DNA of 64,000 bases from DATAAP01 sp041690495 (GTDB lineage: Bacteria; Pseudomonadota; Alphaproteobacteria; CACIAM-22H2): assembly GCA_041690495.1 (NCBI GenBank), contig JAWLHE010000005.1, positions 310,001-374,000 on the forward strand. Direction: 5' to 3'. Position numbers and translations under genes: made by a program. How positions within the stretch are numbered: position 1 is the stretch's first letter; every line of letters begins with the position of its first letter. The notes below the pieces were generated by a model. It had not been told where the DNA came from. It searched no databases and worked only from the letters and a program-made list of their open reading frames with translations. Shown in pieces: positions 33,116 through 42,902 of this stretch.

Positions 33116-33574
33116 ATGATCCTTCACCCGTTCCGCTTCATCCGTCACGCTGCTCCAATCTTCGCAATCCTGCTTCTTGTTGCCGCGGGCGCGGCGGCGC
33201 AGAGCTTCAATCACGCCTCCGGCCTCGGCGCCAAGGGCTACGACGTCGTCGCCTATTTCACCGAAAGCCGGCCGGTAATAGGCAGTCCGCAGTTCACGCA
33301 CGAGTACGGCGGAGTCAGATGGCAGTTCGCCTCGGCCGAACATCGCGACATGTTCAAAGCCGACCCGGCGAGATACACGCCGCAGTATGGCGGCTATTGC
33401 GCCTATGGCGTCTCCGTGGGCGGCCTCTACGACGTTCAGCCGGAAACCGCCTGGACGGTCACCGACGGCAAGCTCTATCTGAACAAGAACGCGAGCGTGA
33501 AGCAGACCTGGATAAAGGACATTCCGGGCAATGTCAGCAAGGCCGACGCAAACTGGCCGAAACTGAAGAAATGA
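33116..33574 (+). CDS. Exported YHS-domain protein
   Basis: The 152-residue product has a signal peptide (about 1-29, AAAQ) and a YHS-type core: KGYDVVAYFTESRPVIGSPQFTHEYGGVRWQFASAEHRDMFKADPARYTPQYGGYCAYGVS. YHS domains are small and sometimes bind metal; the exported version is common in alphaproteobacteria and unassigned in function. AAGGAG at 33100-33105 selects the ATG at 33116; an ATG five bases earlier is out of frame and stops at once. Neighbours give no clear hint of role. Confidence 0.85.
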   Translation: MILHPFRFIRHAAPIFAILLLVAAGAAAQSFNHASGLGAKGYDVVAYFTESRPVIGSPQFTHEYGGVRWQFASAEHRDMFKADPARYTPQYGGYCAYGVSVGGLYDVQPETAWTVTDGKLYLNKNASVKQTWIKDIPGNVSKADANWPKLKK

Positions 33575-33650
33575 GGCTGCCCGGGCAGGGAATCGCGGCG
33601 CATGGACGCGGACGACGGCTCGGCTATACTTCGGCCGCCACTGCCAAGAA

Positions 33651-34451
33651 ATGCCCGCCCTCATGCCACGCGATTCCCGCGCCGTGACTCCATCGAAAAT
33701 CGCCTTCGCCGCCGCCGAAGGCGAGGCCGCTCAGCAGGCCCTCAAGCGTCTGACGCAACGCTACGACGGAGTCTCGCCCGAAGAGGCCGATCTGGTCGTC
33801 GTGCTCGGCGGCGACGGGTTCATGCTGCAGACCATGCACAACCTGCTCAGCAGCGGCGTACCGATCTTCGGCATGAACCGCGGCAGCGTCGGCTTCCTGC
33901 TGAACGAGTACCGCGAAGACGGGTTGATCGAGCGGCTCAAGGCGGCGGTTCGCGTGACGCTTCATCCGCTGCGCATGGAAGCGACGACCATCGACGGACG
34001 GCGCAGCTCCGCGATCGCCATCAACGAGGTTTCCCTGCTCCGCCAGACGCGACAGACCGCGAAGCTCTCGATCAAGGTGGACGGCGTCGAGCGGCTGCCC
34101 GAGCTCACCTGTGACGGCGTACTCGTCGCGACGCCGGCCGGCAGCACGGCCTACAACCTGTCGGCGCACGGGCCGATCATCCCGCTCGGCGCCGGACTGC
34201 TGGCGCTAACCCCGATCAGCGCCTTCCGGCCGCGGCGCTGGCGCGGCGCCCTGCTGCCGCACCAGGCCCAAGTCCGCTTCGAGGTGCTGGAGGCCGACAA
34301 GCGTCCGGTCAGCGCCACCGCCGACCACACCGAAATTCGCGACGTCGTCGCCGTCGACGTCCGCGAGGACCGCTCGGTGTCGCTGACCTTGCTTTTCGAT
34401 CCCGAGCACAATCTCGAGGAGCGCGTGCTGAAAGAGCAGTTCGCGCCTTAG
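33651..34451 (+). CDS. nadK: NAD kinase
   Basis: NadK phosphorylates NAD+ to NADP+. The 266-residue product shows the family GGDG motif at about 53-56 (VVLGGDGFML), FGMNRGSVGFLLN, the NE motif in AINEVSLLR, and CDGVLVATPAGSTAYNLSAHGPI. The length is typical. A TATACT (33625-33630) with ATGGAC 17 bases upstream is a plausible promoter, which would make the leader very short. Start at 33651 or at Met 5 (33663). Confidence 0.95.
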   Translation: MPALMPRDSRAVTPSKIAFAAAEGEAAQQALKRLTQRYDGVSPEEADLVVVLGGDGFMLQTMHNLLSSGVPIFGMNRGSVGFLLNEYREDGLIERLKAAVRVTLHPLRMEATTIDGRRSSAIAINEVSLLRQTRQTAKLSIKVDGVERLPELTCDGVLVATPAGSTAYNLSAHGPIIPLGAGLLALTPISAFRPRRWRGALLPHQAQVRFEVLEADKRPVSATADHTEIRDVVAVDVREDRSVSLTLLFDPEHNLEERVLKEQFAP

Positions 34452-34503
34452 CTCCGCGCACTCCTGATTTTGTTGGCGCCCAGGACTTGATCCGCGGGTC
34501 AGG

Positions 34504-34533
34504 CCCGTTGACGACATTCCTGATATCAACGGG
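34504..34533. terminator. Inverted repeat between convergent nadK and the N-formylglutamate amidohydrolase gene
   Basis: CCCGTTGA and TCAACGGG face each other across 14 bases, three bases from the stop of the minus-strand gene and about 50 from the nadK stop. There is no T-run, so intrinsic termination is uncertain. The preceding bases (TTGATCCGCGGGTCAGGCCCG) resemble a decayed copy of the palindromic repeat at 15612 and 52398. Confidence 0.4.
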
Positions 34534-34536
34534 ATG

Positions 34537-35388
34537 TCACGGCATGGCAGACCTTGCATACTCCGCCAGAAATCCGATCAGCTCGGTCAGATCCGCCTGC
34601 AGTCTCTCGAAGCCGCCCGAGCGCTCGCGCGTCGGCTCGTCCATGTAGAGCGCGCGGTTGATCTCGATCTGCAGGGAATGACGGCGCGCACGCGGATCGG
34701 CGTGGCGGCGGACGATTTCGGCGCCCTTGTAGGGATCGTTGATCCTGACGTCGTATCCCTTTGCGCCCAGAAACCGAGCGACCGCGCCGGTGAATCCAGG
34801 ACTGCACGTCGTACCGTCGCGGTCGCCGAGCACGAAATCGGCGCGAGCGGCGGCGCCGTCGGGCGTGATGTCGCTGCCGCGCGAGGCCATCGAGTGGCAA
34901 TTGACGTGCCACACCGCGCCAAAGCGCGCATGCGCCGCGTCGATCATCCGTCCGAGCTCGTGGTGATACGGCAGATAGCAGGTCTCGATCCGGTGCCGGA
35001 TCGCAGCGACCGAAAGCCTGCGGTCGTACATCGGGACGCCGGGCTGCGCCAGGCGGCGCACCAGGCCGATGCCGAGCTTCGACTTCTCGCCGGGCGCGAT
35101 CTTGCCGGGCCAGTGGCCGTCGATCAGATCAGGGTCGAGATCGTCGAGCTGGCGGTTCACGTCGATATAGCTGCGCGGGAAATGCGCGACGAGCAACGGT
35201 GCGCCATGCTCGGGCGCCGCCGCGAAAAGTGCGTCGACATGCGTGTCCTCCGCCGTCCGCACGATGTGCGCCGGTGCCGCGAACCCGAAATCCTCCGGAT
35301 AGGTCGTGCCGCTGTGCGGCGAGTCGAACAGCAGCGGAACCGGTGTTCCGCGCGGATCGAAACGTTCCAGGACGCCGGCGATGATCAT
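34537..35388 (-). CDS. N-formylglutamate amidohydrolase family protein
   Basis: The 283-residue product belongs to the FGase family, zinc-type hydrolases that split N-formylglutamate to formate and glutamate. Family segments are LLFDSPHSGTTYPEDF, EDTHVDALF, HFPRSYIDVNR, VWHVNCHSMAS, GDRDGTTC, and LQIEINRALYMDE. The ATG at 35388 overlaps the PPK2 stop by ATGA. It is the last gene of a seven-gene array headed by a dipeptide-type ABC transporter. No hut genes lie nearby, so the true substrate may be another formylated or acylated amino acid carried by that transporter. Confidence 0.88.
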   Translation of the reverse strand: MIIAGVLERFDPRGTPVPLLFDSPHSGTTYPEDFGFAAPAHIVRTAEDTHVDALFAAAPEHGAPLLVAHFPRSYIDVNRQLDDLDPDLIDGHWPGKIAPGEKSKLGIGLVRRLAQPGVPMYDRRLSVAAIRHRIETCYLPYHHELGRMIDAAHARFGAVWHVNCHSMASRGSDITPDGAAARADFVLGDRDGTTCSPGFTGAVARFLGAKGYDVRINDPYKGAEIVRRHADPRARRHSLQIEINRALYMDEPTRERSGGFERLQADLTELIGFLAEYARSAMP

Positions 35389-36200
35389 TGCCTGCTCTTC
35401 CTGCGGCCGCCCCGGGACCGCCCGCCGAGCAGGAGCCGTGCCGCGCGCTCGACCTTGGGGTCGACCGGGGGCGGCGCCAGGTCGATGGCGCGGCTCAAGA
35501 CGTCGGTGATCTTCGTCATTGCGGAGACCCGCGCATACCATTTCTGATTGGCAGGGATTGCGTTCCATGGCGCGGTCCGGGTCGACGTCCGGTCGAACAT
35601 CTCCTCCATCGCCGCCTGATACTCGTCCCATTGCAGGTGCACGCGGATATCGGAGTCACGGAGCTTCCAGCGCTTGTACGGGTCATGGAGCCGCGCCGCG
35701 AAACGCTCGAGCTGCTCTTCCGGCGAGATATGCAGGAAGATCTTGACCAGCCGGACGCCATCATTGACCAGCATGCGCTCGAAGTCGTTGATCTCGTCAT
35801 AGGCGCGCCGCCACGCATCGGGACTGGCGAGCTTGTCGACGCGCTCGACCAGCACGCGGCCGTACCATGTGCGATCGAACACGGCGAGCGTGCCGGGCTC
35901 AGGCAGCTTCGTCCAGAAACGGTAGAGGTAATGTCGGCCCTGCTCCGACGGCTCGGGCGTGCCGATCGGCCAGACCTTGAATCCGCGCGGGTCGAGACGC
36001 TCGACCATGCGGCGGATCAGGCCGCCCTTGCCCGCCGCGTCCCAGCCTTCGACCGCGATGATGCCGCGCAAGCCGGCATGATAATAGGCCTGCTGAATCG
36101 ACAGCATCTTGTTCTGGAGGGCTTTGAGCCGGTGCTCGTACTCGTCCTTGTCCTTGAGTCGGGCATCCATGTCGAGCGATTTGAGACGGATGCGCCCCAT
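35385..36200 (-). CDS. ppk2: Polyphosphate kinase 2 family protein
   Basis: The 271-residue product is a PPK2-type nucleotide kinase that moves phosphate between polyphosphate and nucleotides. Walker A is EGWDAAGKGG (51-60), followed by the lid and Walker B regions VKIFLHISPEEQLERFAARLHDPYKRWKL and FDRTWYGRVLVERVD. The C-terminus is basic (GGRSRGGRRKSRQ). The ATG at 36200 lies 8 bp after the ABC ATPase stop and the stop overlaps the next gene, so it is firmly within the transporter operon. Subclass (making ATP/GTP or phosphorylating AMP) cannot be fixed by eye. Confidence 0.92.
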   Translation of the reverse strand: MGRIRLKSLDMDARLKDKDEYEHRLKALQNKMLSIQQAYYHAGLRGIIAVEGWDAAGKGGLIRRMVERLDPRGFKVWPIGTPEPSEQGRHYLYRFWTKLPEPGTLAVFDRTWYGRVLVERVDKLASPDAWRRAYDEINDFERMLVNDGVRLVKIFLHISPEEQLERFAARLHDPYKRWKLRDSDIRVHLQWDEYQAAMEEMFDRTSTRTAPWNAIPANQKWYARVSAMTKITDVLSRAIDLAPPPVDPKVERAARLLLGGRSRGGRRKSRQ

Positions 36201-36208
36201 GAACCGCC

Positions 36209-37221
36209 TCAGATCTGATCGTTCAGATGACAGGCCGAACGGCGGCCGGGCGCGATGTCCCTGAGTGCGGGCGCATCGACCTTGCAACGCTCCATCGCGT
36301 GCGGGCAGCGCGGGTGGAAATGGCAGCCCGAAGGCGGCGCCAGCGGAGACGGGATCTCGCCCTTCACCGGCGCGAACTGGCGCCGGCGCGTATCGAGCCG
36401 TGGAATCTCCGCGAGCAGCGCAACAGTGTATGGATGGTTCGGCTTCTCGAACAGCTCTTCCGCAGGCCCCTCCTCGACGATGCGGCCGAGATACATGATC
36501 GCCACGCGATCCGAGAGATGCCGCACCACGCCGAGATCGTGGCTGATGAACAGGTAGGTAAGATTGAGCTCGGCGCGCAGCTTCATGAACAGGTTCAGGA
36601 TCTGCGCCTGGATGGACACGTCGAGCGCGGCGACCGCCTCGTCGCAGACGATGAACTCGGGCCTGACCGCGAGGGCGCGGGCGATGCCGATGCGCTGGCG
36701 CTGGCCGCCGGAGAACTGGTGCGGATAGCGGCGCTTGTAGCCCGAGTCGAGCCCGACGCGGCGCATCGTCTCGTCGACATAACGATCCAGCTCCGCCCGC
36801 GTCACCAGCCGATGATAGAGCGGCGCCTCGCCGATGATGTCCTTGACGCGCAAGCGCGGATTGAGCGAGGCGAACGGGTCCTGGAAGATCATCTGCACGG
36901 CGAGCGCCACGGCCCTGGCTTCGGTGCCGGACAGGCTCGCGACGTCGCGGCCGCGATAGAGAACGCGGCCGGCGCTCGGGTTCATGATCCCCGCCACCAT
37001 GCGCCCGAGCGTGGACTTGCCGCATCCCGACTCGCCCACCAGGCCGACGACCTCGCCCGGGTCGACATGGAGATCGACGCAATCGACTGCGTGCACGACC
37101 TCCTCGCGCACCTTGGCGCCGAACGCACTGGCGATCTTCGCCGCCGCGTCGAGGCCGCGCACGAACCGGCGCGAAACGCCCTGCAGCTCGATCAACGGCG
37201 TCGCCCTGTCGGCTGCGGCGC

Positions 37222-37225
<4 letters not shown>
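36209..37225 (-). CDS. Oligopeptide/dipeptide ABC transporter ATPase (DppF/OppF type)
   Basis: The 338-residue ATPase has Walker A GESGCGKST, Q-loop MIFQDPFASLNPR, signature FSGGQRQRIGIARAL, a Walker B region with an unusual CDEAVAALD (usually CDEPVSALD), and the C-terminal oligo_HPY cysteine cluster (CHFHPRCPHAMERC) that binds an iron-sulfur cluster in some members. It pairs with the DppD-type ATPase by an ATGA overlap. An insertion near the N-terminus (about 25-42) is typical of the F subunit. Confidence 0.93.
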
Positions 37226-38202
<977 letters not shown>

Positions 38203-38205
38203 CGT

Positions 38206-39129
38206 CTATTTCTGCAAACGCGGATTGAGAACGTCGCGCAGCTGGTCGCCGACCAGATTGATGCTGACGATCGTCAACAGCAGGGCGACGCCGGGAAAGA
38301 AGCTCATCCAGTACTTGCCGCCCAGCATGTAGTCGTAGCCGTTGGCGATCAGCAGGCCGAGCGAAGGCTCGGTGATCGGCAGGCCGATGCCGAGGAAAGA
38401 CAATGTCGCCTCCAGTGCAATCGCATGCGCCACCTGCACGGTCACGACGACGATCAACGGCGGCAAGCAGTTCGGCAGCAAGTGCCGCATCACGATGCGG
38501 CGGTGGCTCAATGCGAGGCAACGCGCCGCCTCGATGTACTCCTTGCGCCGTTCGACCAGCGCGGTGCCGCGCACGGTGCGCGCATAATAGGCCCACTGCA
38601 CCGTCACCAGCGCAACGACGATCTTCCCCGTTCCGGGACCGAGCACCGCGAGGAGAATGAGCGCAACCAGGATCGCCGGGAAGCTGAGCTGGATGTCGAC
38701 CATGCGCATGATCAGTCCGTCGATCCGCCCGCCGGCATAGGCTGCCGTCAGACCGACCGTGGTGCCGATCAGCATCGCGATCACGGCGCTCGTCACGCCG
38801 ACGCCGAGCGAAATGCGCAGGCCGTAGAGGATCCCCGAGAGCATGTCGCGGCCCTGGTCGTCCGAGCCGAGCCAGAACGTGTAGCCCGGCATCGCCTTGC
38901 TGCCCGGCGGAAGGCGGCCGTCCATGATGTCGAGCTGGTTCAGGTCATATGGGTCCTGCGGCGAGATCAGGGGGGCGGCGAGCGCCGCGGCGATGATGAC
39001 GACGAAGAGCCCGAGACCGACGAGCGCGACCCGGCTGGACGCGAACTCGCCGGCGAAGCGCCGGAACGGCGTCTCGATCTTGCCCGCCGCTTCGCGCCCG
39101 ACCAGGTCCTGTCCTAGGGCCGTTGCCAC
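38206..39129 (-). CDS. Dipeptide-type ABC transporter permease (DppC type)
   Basis: The 307-residue permease has an N-terminal cytoplasmic arm, about six spans, the extracytoplasmic segment FWLGSDDQGRDMLSGILYGLRISLGVG typical of DppC, and the EAA loop EYIEAARCLALSHRRIVMRHLLPNCLPP. Only 2 bp separate it from dppB. It forms the channel with the B-type subunit. Confidence 0.93.
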   Translation of the reverse strand: MATALGQDLVGREAAGKIETPFRRFAGEFASSRVALVGLGLFVVIIAAALAAPLISPQDPYDLNQLDIMDGRLPPGSKAMPGYTFWLGSDDQGRDMLSGILYGLRISLGVGVTSAVIAMLIGTTVGLTAAYAGGRIDGLIMRMVDIQLSFPAILVALILLAVLGPGTGKIVVALVTVQWAYYARTVRGTALVERRKEYIEAARCLALSHRRIVMRHLLPNCLPPLIVVVTVQVAHAIALEATLSFLGIGLPITEPSLGLLIANGYDYMLGGKYWMSFFPGVALLLTIVSINLVGDQLRDVLNPRLQK

Positions 39130-39131
39130 GC

Positions 39132-40109
39132 CTACCCCTTCGCCTCTGAGAGCCGGACACGCGGGTCGAGCACCGAATAGAGGATGTCGACCGTAAGGTT
39201 GATGACGATGAACATGACGACCGTGATCATCATGTAGGCGACGATCACGGGCCGATCGAGGTTGTTGATCGAATCGATGATCAGCTTGCCCATTCCCGGC
39301 CAGGCGAACACGGTCTCGGTGACGACCGCGAAGGCGATCACCGAGCCGAGTTCGAGCCCGACCACGGTGACGATCGGGATCATGATGTTCTTGAGGACGT
39401 GGACGAACACGACGCGGCGCATCGTCAGGCCCTTGGCGCGCGCGAATTTCACGTAGTCCGCCAGCATGTTCTCGCGCATGCCGGCGCGCGTCAGCCTGAT
39501 CACCAGCGACAGTTTGAACAGGGCCAGATTCAGGGCGGGCATGAACACGTGGCGCAGCCCGTCCCAGGTCGCGAGGCTGGTGGTTATGCCGAACACGGTC
39601 GCGGTCTCGCCGCGGCCGGTCGATGGCAGCCAGCCGAGCTCGACGGCAAAGATCATGATGAGCATCAGCCCGACCCAGAAGGTCGGCAGGCTGAAGCCGA
39701 GGATCGAGCCGGCCATGATCGTCTTGGCGACAGGCGAATGCGGCCGGAACCCTGCATACATTCCGAGCGGGATGCCGAGCGCGACCGCGATGACCATCGC
39801 CGCGATCGCGAGCTCCAGCGTCGCAGGCATGCGCTGGATAATCAGCAGCAGCGCCGACTGATTGAAGACGAACGACTTGCCGAGATCGCCCAGCAGCGCG
39901 TTCCTGACGAACAGCAGGTACTGCTCCCAGACCGGCTTGTCGAGCCCGAGGGCGGCGATCGCGCGGGCGCGCTCGATCTCGTCGGCGTCGGCCGAGATGA
40001 AAATCGCGACCGGGTCGCCGATCGCGTAGACGCCCATGAACACGAGCAGGGACATGATGAAGAGCACCAGCACGCTCTGCATCAGGCGCCGGATGATGAA
40101 AACCGTCAT
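39132..40109 (-). CDS. Dipeptide-type ABC transporter permease (DppB type)
   Basis: The 325-residue permease begins FIIRRLMQSVLVLFIMSLLVF. It has about six spans and the EAA loop DYVKFARAKGLTMRRVVFVHVLKNIMIPIVTVVGLE, which identifies the B subunit, plus VVTETVFAWPGMGKLIIDSI near the end. The ATG at 40109 is chosen since the first span begins right after it; an upstream frame extension is Asp/Arg-rich and unlikely. The ribosome-binding site is weak, fitting lower expression than the binding protein. Confidence 0.92.
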   Translation of the reverse strand: MTVFIIRRLMQSVLVLFIMSLLVFMGVYAIGDPVAIFISADADEIERARAIAALGLDKPVWEQYLLFVRNALLGDLGKSFVFNQSALLLIIQRMPATLELAIAAMVIAVALGIPLGMYAGFRPHSPVAKTIMAGSILGFSLPTFWVGLMLIMIFAVELGWLPSTGRGETATVFGITTSLATWDGLRHVFMPALNLALFKLSLVIRLTRAGMRENMLADYVKFARAKGLTMRRVVFVHVLKNIMIPIVTVVGLELGSVIAFAVVTETVFAWPGMGKLIIDSINNLDRPVIVAYMMITVVMFIVINLTVDILYSVLDPRVRLSEAKG

Positions 40110-40173
40110 GACGTGCTGCTCATCCGCGTCATCATCATCTCTCGCGTGACGTCCGCCGCGCGACACGCGGCGC

Positions 40174-40198
40174 GGGGCCGGCGCGCCCGCGCCGCCCC
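40174..40198. repeat. Hairpin between binding-protein and permease genes
   Basis: GGGGC-C-GGCGCG pairs with CGCGCCGCCCC with one bulged C. GC-rich hairpins at this place, after the binding-protein gene, commonly stabilise its mRNA and lower permease expression. No T-run follows on the minus strand. Confidence 0.45.
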
Positions 40199-40220
40199 GC
40201 TCGCCTGCAGCCTGCCGCGT

Positions 40221-41792
40221 TCAGTTCGCCGGACGGACGAACTGCGCGAGCGTGTACTCGTCCGCGCGCGGCACGTAGCCGAGTCCCTTGCGCATGGCCC
40301 ACAGATTGACCTGGTAATGCAGCGGGATCAGTCCGTAATCCGCCATTGCGACCTCCGTCGCCTCCTGCAGCAGCTTCTCGCGCTTCTCGTCGTCAACCGT
40401 CGCGAGCGCCTGGTCTAGGATCGAATCCATCTTCGGGTTCGAATAGCGGCCCCGGTTCGAGCCGCCGCGGCCCGGCGCAACCGTCGCCAGCAGCGAGCGC
40501 AGCGGCGACGAGACCTCGCCGGTCCCGGAGCCCCAGCCGACCAGCATCAGGCTCCATGCATAGGTCGGAGCGCTGCCCTGCGAAGCGAACGTCGCCCATG
40601 GCAGGCTCACCACCTTGGTGTCAATGCCGACGCGAGTCAGCATCGGTCCGATCGCCTGGATGATCTTCTCGTCGTTGGGATAGCGGTCGTTCGGGCCGTG
40701 CAGGGTCAGGCCGAAGCCGTTGGGATATCCCGCCTCCGTCAGCAGCTTGCGCGCACCCTCGGCATCGAACGCATCCGCCTTCAGCTTCGGGCTCGCGCCG
40801 AAGAAGCCCTCGGGCAGCAGGCCACCGGCCGGGATCGCCTCGCCGTCCATGATGCGTTCGACGATCGCCGGACGATTGATCGCCTTCGAAACGGCCTGGC
40901 GGACGCGCTTGTCCTTGAGCGGATTGTTCGGCAGCAGCGCGCCGGCCTTGTCGGTGACGAACGGCGACTGATCGCGAAAGCTGTCGACATGCAGATAGAT
41001 CAGGCGGTTCGATACCGTGCGTGTCAGGGAGACGTTCGCATTGGTCTTGAGCTTGGCGACGTCCGTGGTCGGGACCTGGTCGATGAGCTGGACGTCGCCC
41101 GCGAGCAGGGCGGCCACGCGCGCCGAGTTGTTGGTGATGAGCTTCAACGTCACCTTCGCCCAGTGCGGCTTGTCGGCCCAATACGCGTCGTTGCGCGCGA
41201 GAACGATGCGATCGCCGGGAACATACTCGACGAACTTGAACGGTCCGGTGCCGATCGCCGCCTTGCCGCTGTTGAAATCACTGGTCGGCGCCTGCTCGGC
41301 CTTCTTCGAAACGATGTGAATGGTCGAGAGGTCGACCGGCAGCAACGGGTACGGGCCCTTGGTCTTGAAGCGGATCGTGTGCGGATCAATGACCTGGGTC
41401 TCGGTAATGGCCCGGGTATAGATTGCGAAGGAGGACGGGCTGTTGGGCACCCACGGCACGCGCTTCAGGGTGGCGACGACGTCTTCGGCCGTGAAGTCGC
41501 TGCCGTCATGGAATTTTACACCCTGGCGCAGCTTGAATTCCCAGGTCGTGTCGTCGATCGCCTTCCACTCCGTGGCAAGGCCCGGACGCAGGCGCTGCTT
41601 GTCGTCCTGCTCGATCAGGCGGCTGAAAATATGCACCGCGACGCTGCTGTTCGGCGACAGGTTGTGGAAATGCGGGTCGATTGAGGTGACGTTGGCGCCC
41701 AGGCCGATCGTCAGGTCCTGCGCCGACACCGCTGACGCCATCATCGCGGCCGCGAACACGCCGAGCGCGATTCGCTTCACAGAAATCATCAT
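40221..41792 (-). CDS. Dipeptide-type ABC transporter substrate-binding protein (SBP family 5)
   Basis: The 523-residue product has a signal peptide (about 1-25, AVSAQ) and the SBP_bac_5 layout: DPHFHNLSPNSSVAVHIFSRLI, LRQGVKFHDGSDFTAEDVVATLKR, GTGPFKFVEYVPGDRIVLARN and DKRVRQAVSKAINRPAIV. It delivers peptides or peptide-like ligands to the permeases downstream. The ATG at 41792 follows GAGGGC. It is the first gene of an operon that continues through PPK2 and an N-formylglutamate amidohydrolase. Confidence 0.93.
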   Translation of the reverse strand: MMISVKRIALGVFAAAMMASAVSAQDLTIGLGANVTSIDPHFHNLSPNSSVAVHIFSRLIEQDDKQRLRPGLATEWKAIDDTTWEFKLRQGVKFHDGSDFTAEDVVATLKRVPWVPNSPSSFAIYTRAITETQVIDPHTIRFKTKGPYPLLPVDLSTIHIVSKKAEQAPTSDFNSGKAAIGTGPFKFVEYVPGDRIVLARNDAYWADKPHWAKVTLKLITNNSARVAALLAGDVQLIDQVPTTDVAKLKTNANVSLTRTVSNRLIYLHVDSFRDQSPFVTDKAGALLPNNPLKDKRVRQAVSKAINRPAIVERIMDGEAIPAGGLLPEGFFGASPKLKADAFDAEGARKLLTEAGYPNGFGLTLHGPNDRYPNDEKIIQAIGPMLTRVGIDTKVVSLPWATFASQGSAPTYAWSLMLVGWGSGTGEVSSPLRSLLATVAPGRGGSNRGRYSNPKMDSILDQALATVDDEKREKLLQEATEVAMADYGLIPLHYQVNLWAMRKGLGYVPRADEYTLAQFVRPAN

Positions 41793-42116
41793 GCAGCCCT
41801 CTTCCCCGTTCAATCACGCCCCGTTTCGAGCGGAGCTGACGTCGTCAGCCGTCGAATTCGGCCCCTGAATTGCGGCTAACAATTGCAGGATTCAGCGGGG
41901 GGCGCAAGCGGACCCGGCGATTCTCCGAGCCCATTCAGTCCGCTGCGCCGGCACCTCGGTTTCGGGCACTGCAGCGGCAGGAGGCGACCGGCGGCACGAA
42001 ACCGGGGCCGCGCGGGACGACGGCTCGATCCGATGATCGATCCCAGGTTAACCATGAGCCGCCGACCGCAGCGTCGACGCCCCTTACACTCCGATACGCG
42101 GCGGCGCACTAAATGC

Positions 42117-42254
42117 TTGAAACCCCGAACATCCGAATCTGGTATGCCCCCTGCATAGCGACCCTGTACTCGCGTGCCGGCGCCGCGCGATCTGACCGAA
42201 GGTCAGCGCCGAAGCCGCGGTGGCATCGGCAGGTGCCACCGCGGTTTTGTTTTG
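42117..42254 (+). ncRNA. Candidate small RNA in the 41793-42285 intergenic region
   Basis: The 490-bp gap between the binding-protein gene and the next minus-strand gene has no plausible coding frame. On the plus strand it holds a TTGAAA (42117-42122), a hairpin with a C-rich loop (TATGC-CCCCT-GCATA, 42143-42157), a hairpin CTGACC-GAA-GGTCAG (42192-42206) and a strong intrinsic terminator. No plus-strand gene lies upstream that would need that terminator. A transcript of roughly 90-130 bases is inferred; the 5-prime end is a guess. Confidence 0.5.
42215..42254 (+). terminator. Strong Rho-independent terminator, plus strand
   Basis: A perfect 11-bp stem (CCGCGGTGGCA with TGCCACCGCGG, 42215-42225 and 42234-42244) encloses an 8-base loop. 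TTTTGTTTTG follows. On the minus strand no T-run follows the stem, so it acts mainly on plus-strand transcription. Confidence 0.85.
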
Positions 42255-42285
42255 CCCGCGGATCCGCCCCCGGAAACCAGGGAAG

Positions 42286-42813
42286 CTAGCGCCGCCGGCG
42301 CTGGAGTTCGGTGGCGGCGTCGCGTGCCTCGGACCAGCCATTCTCCCAGGCGAGGTGGTCGATCGTATCGGGCGCGAACGGATTGTCGGCGAGGCCCAGG
42401 CCGGCCTGGTAGGCGGCGTAGCCCTGGTCGTACCGGACAGGGCGCGGGTCGTCCGGCGTGCGCCGGCAGGCGAATTCGCGAATGAATGCCCGGTACTCCG
42501 GAAAACGCATCAGCACCGTTTCATCGATACCCATCGGATGCTCGCGCAGCACATCGCGGCCGCGCCCGGTAAGCGCAAGACGGCCCTCGCCCGCCGGGAT
42601 CAGCAAGGCAGCGGCGACCAGCTCGTTGCGGACGGCGTCCAAGGCCGCCGCGATCTCGGCGATACTGACCGGCGGATTCTCGCGGGCGCGTCCAAGATCG
42701 ACCCTGAGCCGCGCGATGCAGTCGTCCAGGGTCGCCGGTGCCTCCTTCGCCGCCTTGAGCGCAAGAAGCATCAGCGCGGGACGATTGAGCAGCGGATACT
42801 CGCTCAGGTCCAC
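42286..42813 (-). CDS. Winged-helix (Mrr-N-like) protein with a C-terminal RMF/CrpP-like segment
   Basis: From a GTG at 42813 the product has 175 residues. Residues about 10-112 look like a winged-helix domain with LALTGRGRDVLREHPMGIDETVLMRFPEYRAFIR, close to the Mrr N-terminal type. Residues about 130-165 (YDQGYAAYQAGLGLADNPF...HLAWENGWSEA) match the pattern of ribosome modulation factor and the CrpP family (GY..G..A...G....P...W..GW..A). No nuclease domain is present. Start and function are uncertain; it could bind DNA or ribosomes. It is followed on the same strand by the small-RNA candidate region. Confidence 0.65.
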   Translation of the reverse strand: MDLSEYPLLNRPALMLLALKAAKEAPATLDDCIARLRVDLGRARENPPVSIAEIAAALDAVRNELVAAALLIPAGEGRLALTGRGRDVLREHPMGIDETVLMRFPEYRAFIREFACRRTPDDPRPVRYDQGYAAYQAGLGLADNPFAPDTIDHLAWENGWSEARDAATELQRRRR

Positions 42814-42902
42814 GAACCGGAACCGTGCGGATCTGGCATCATCCGGACCTAACGCGCCGCCGCGGTAGCCGGGCCCATCGCGAGACGTGGCAGTCCGAAC
42901 GC

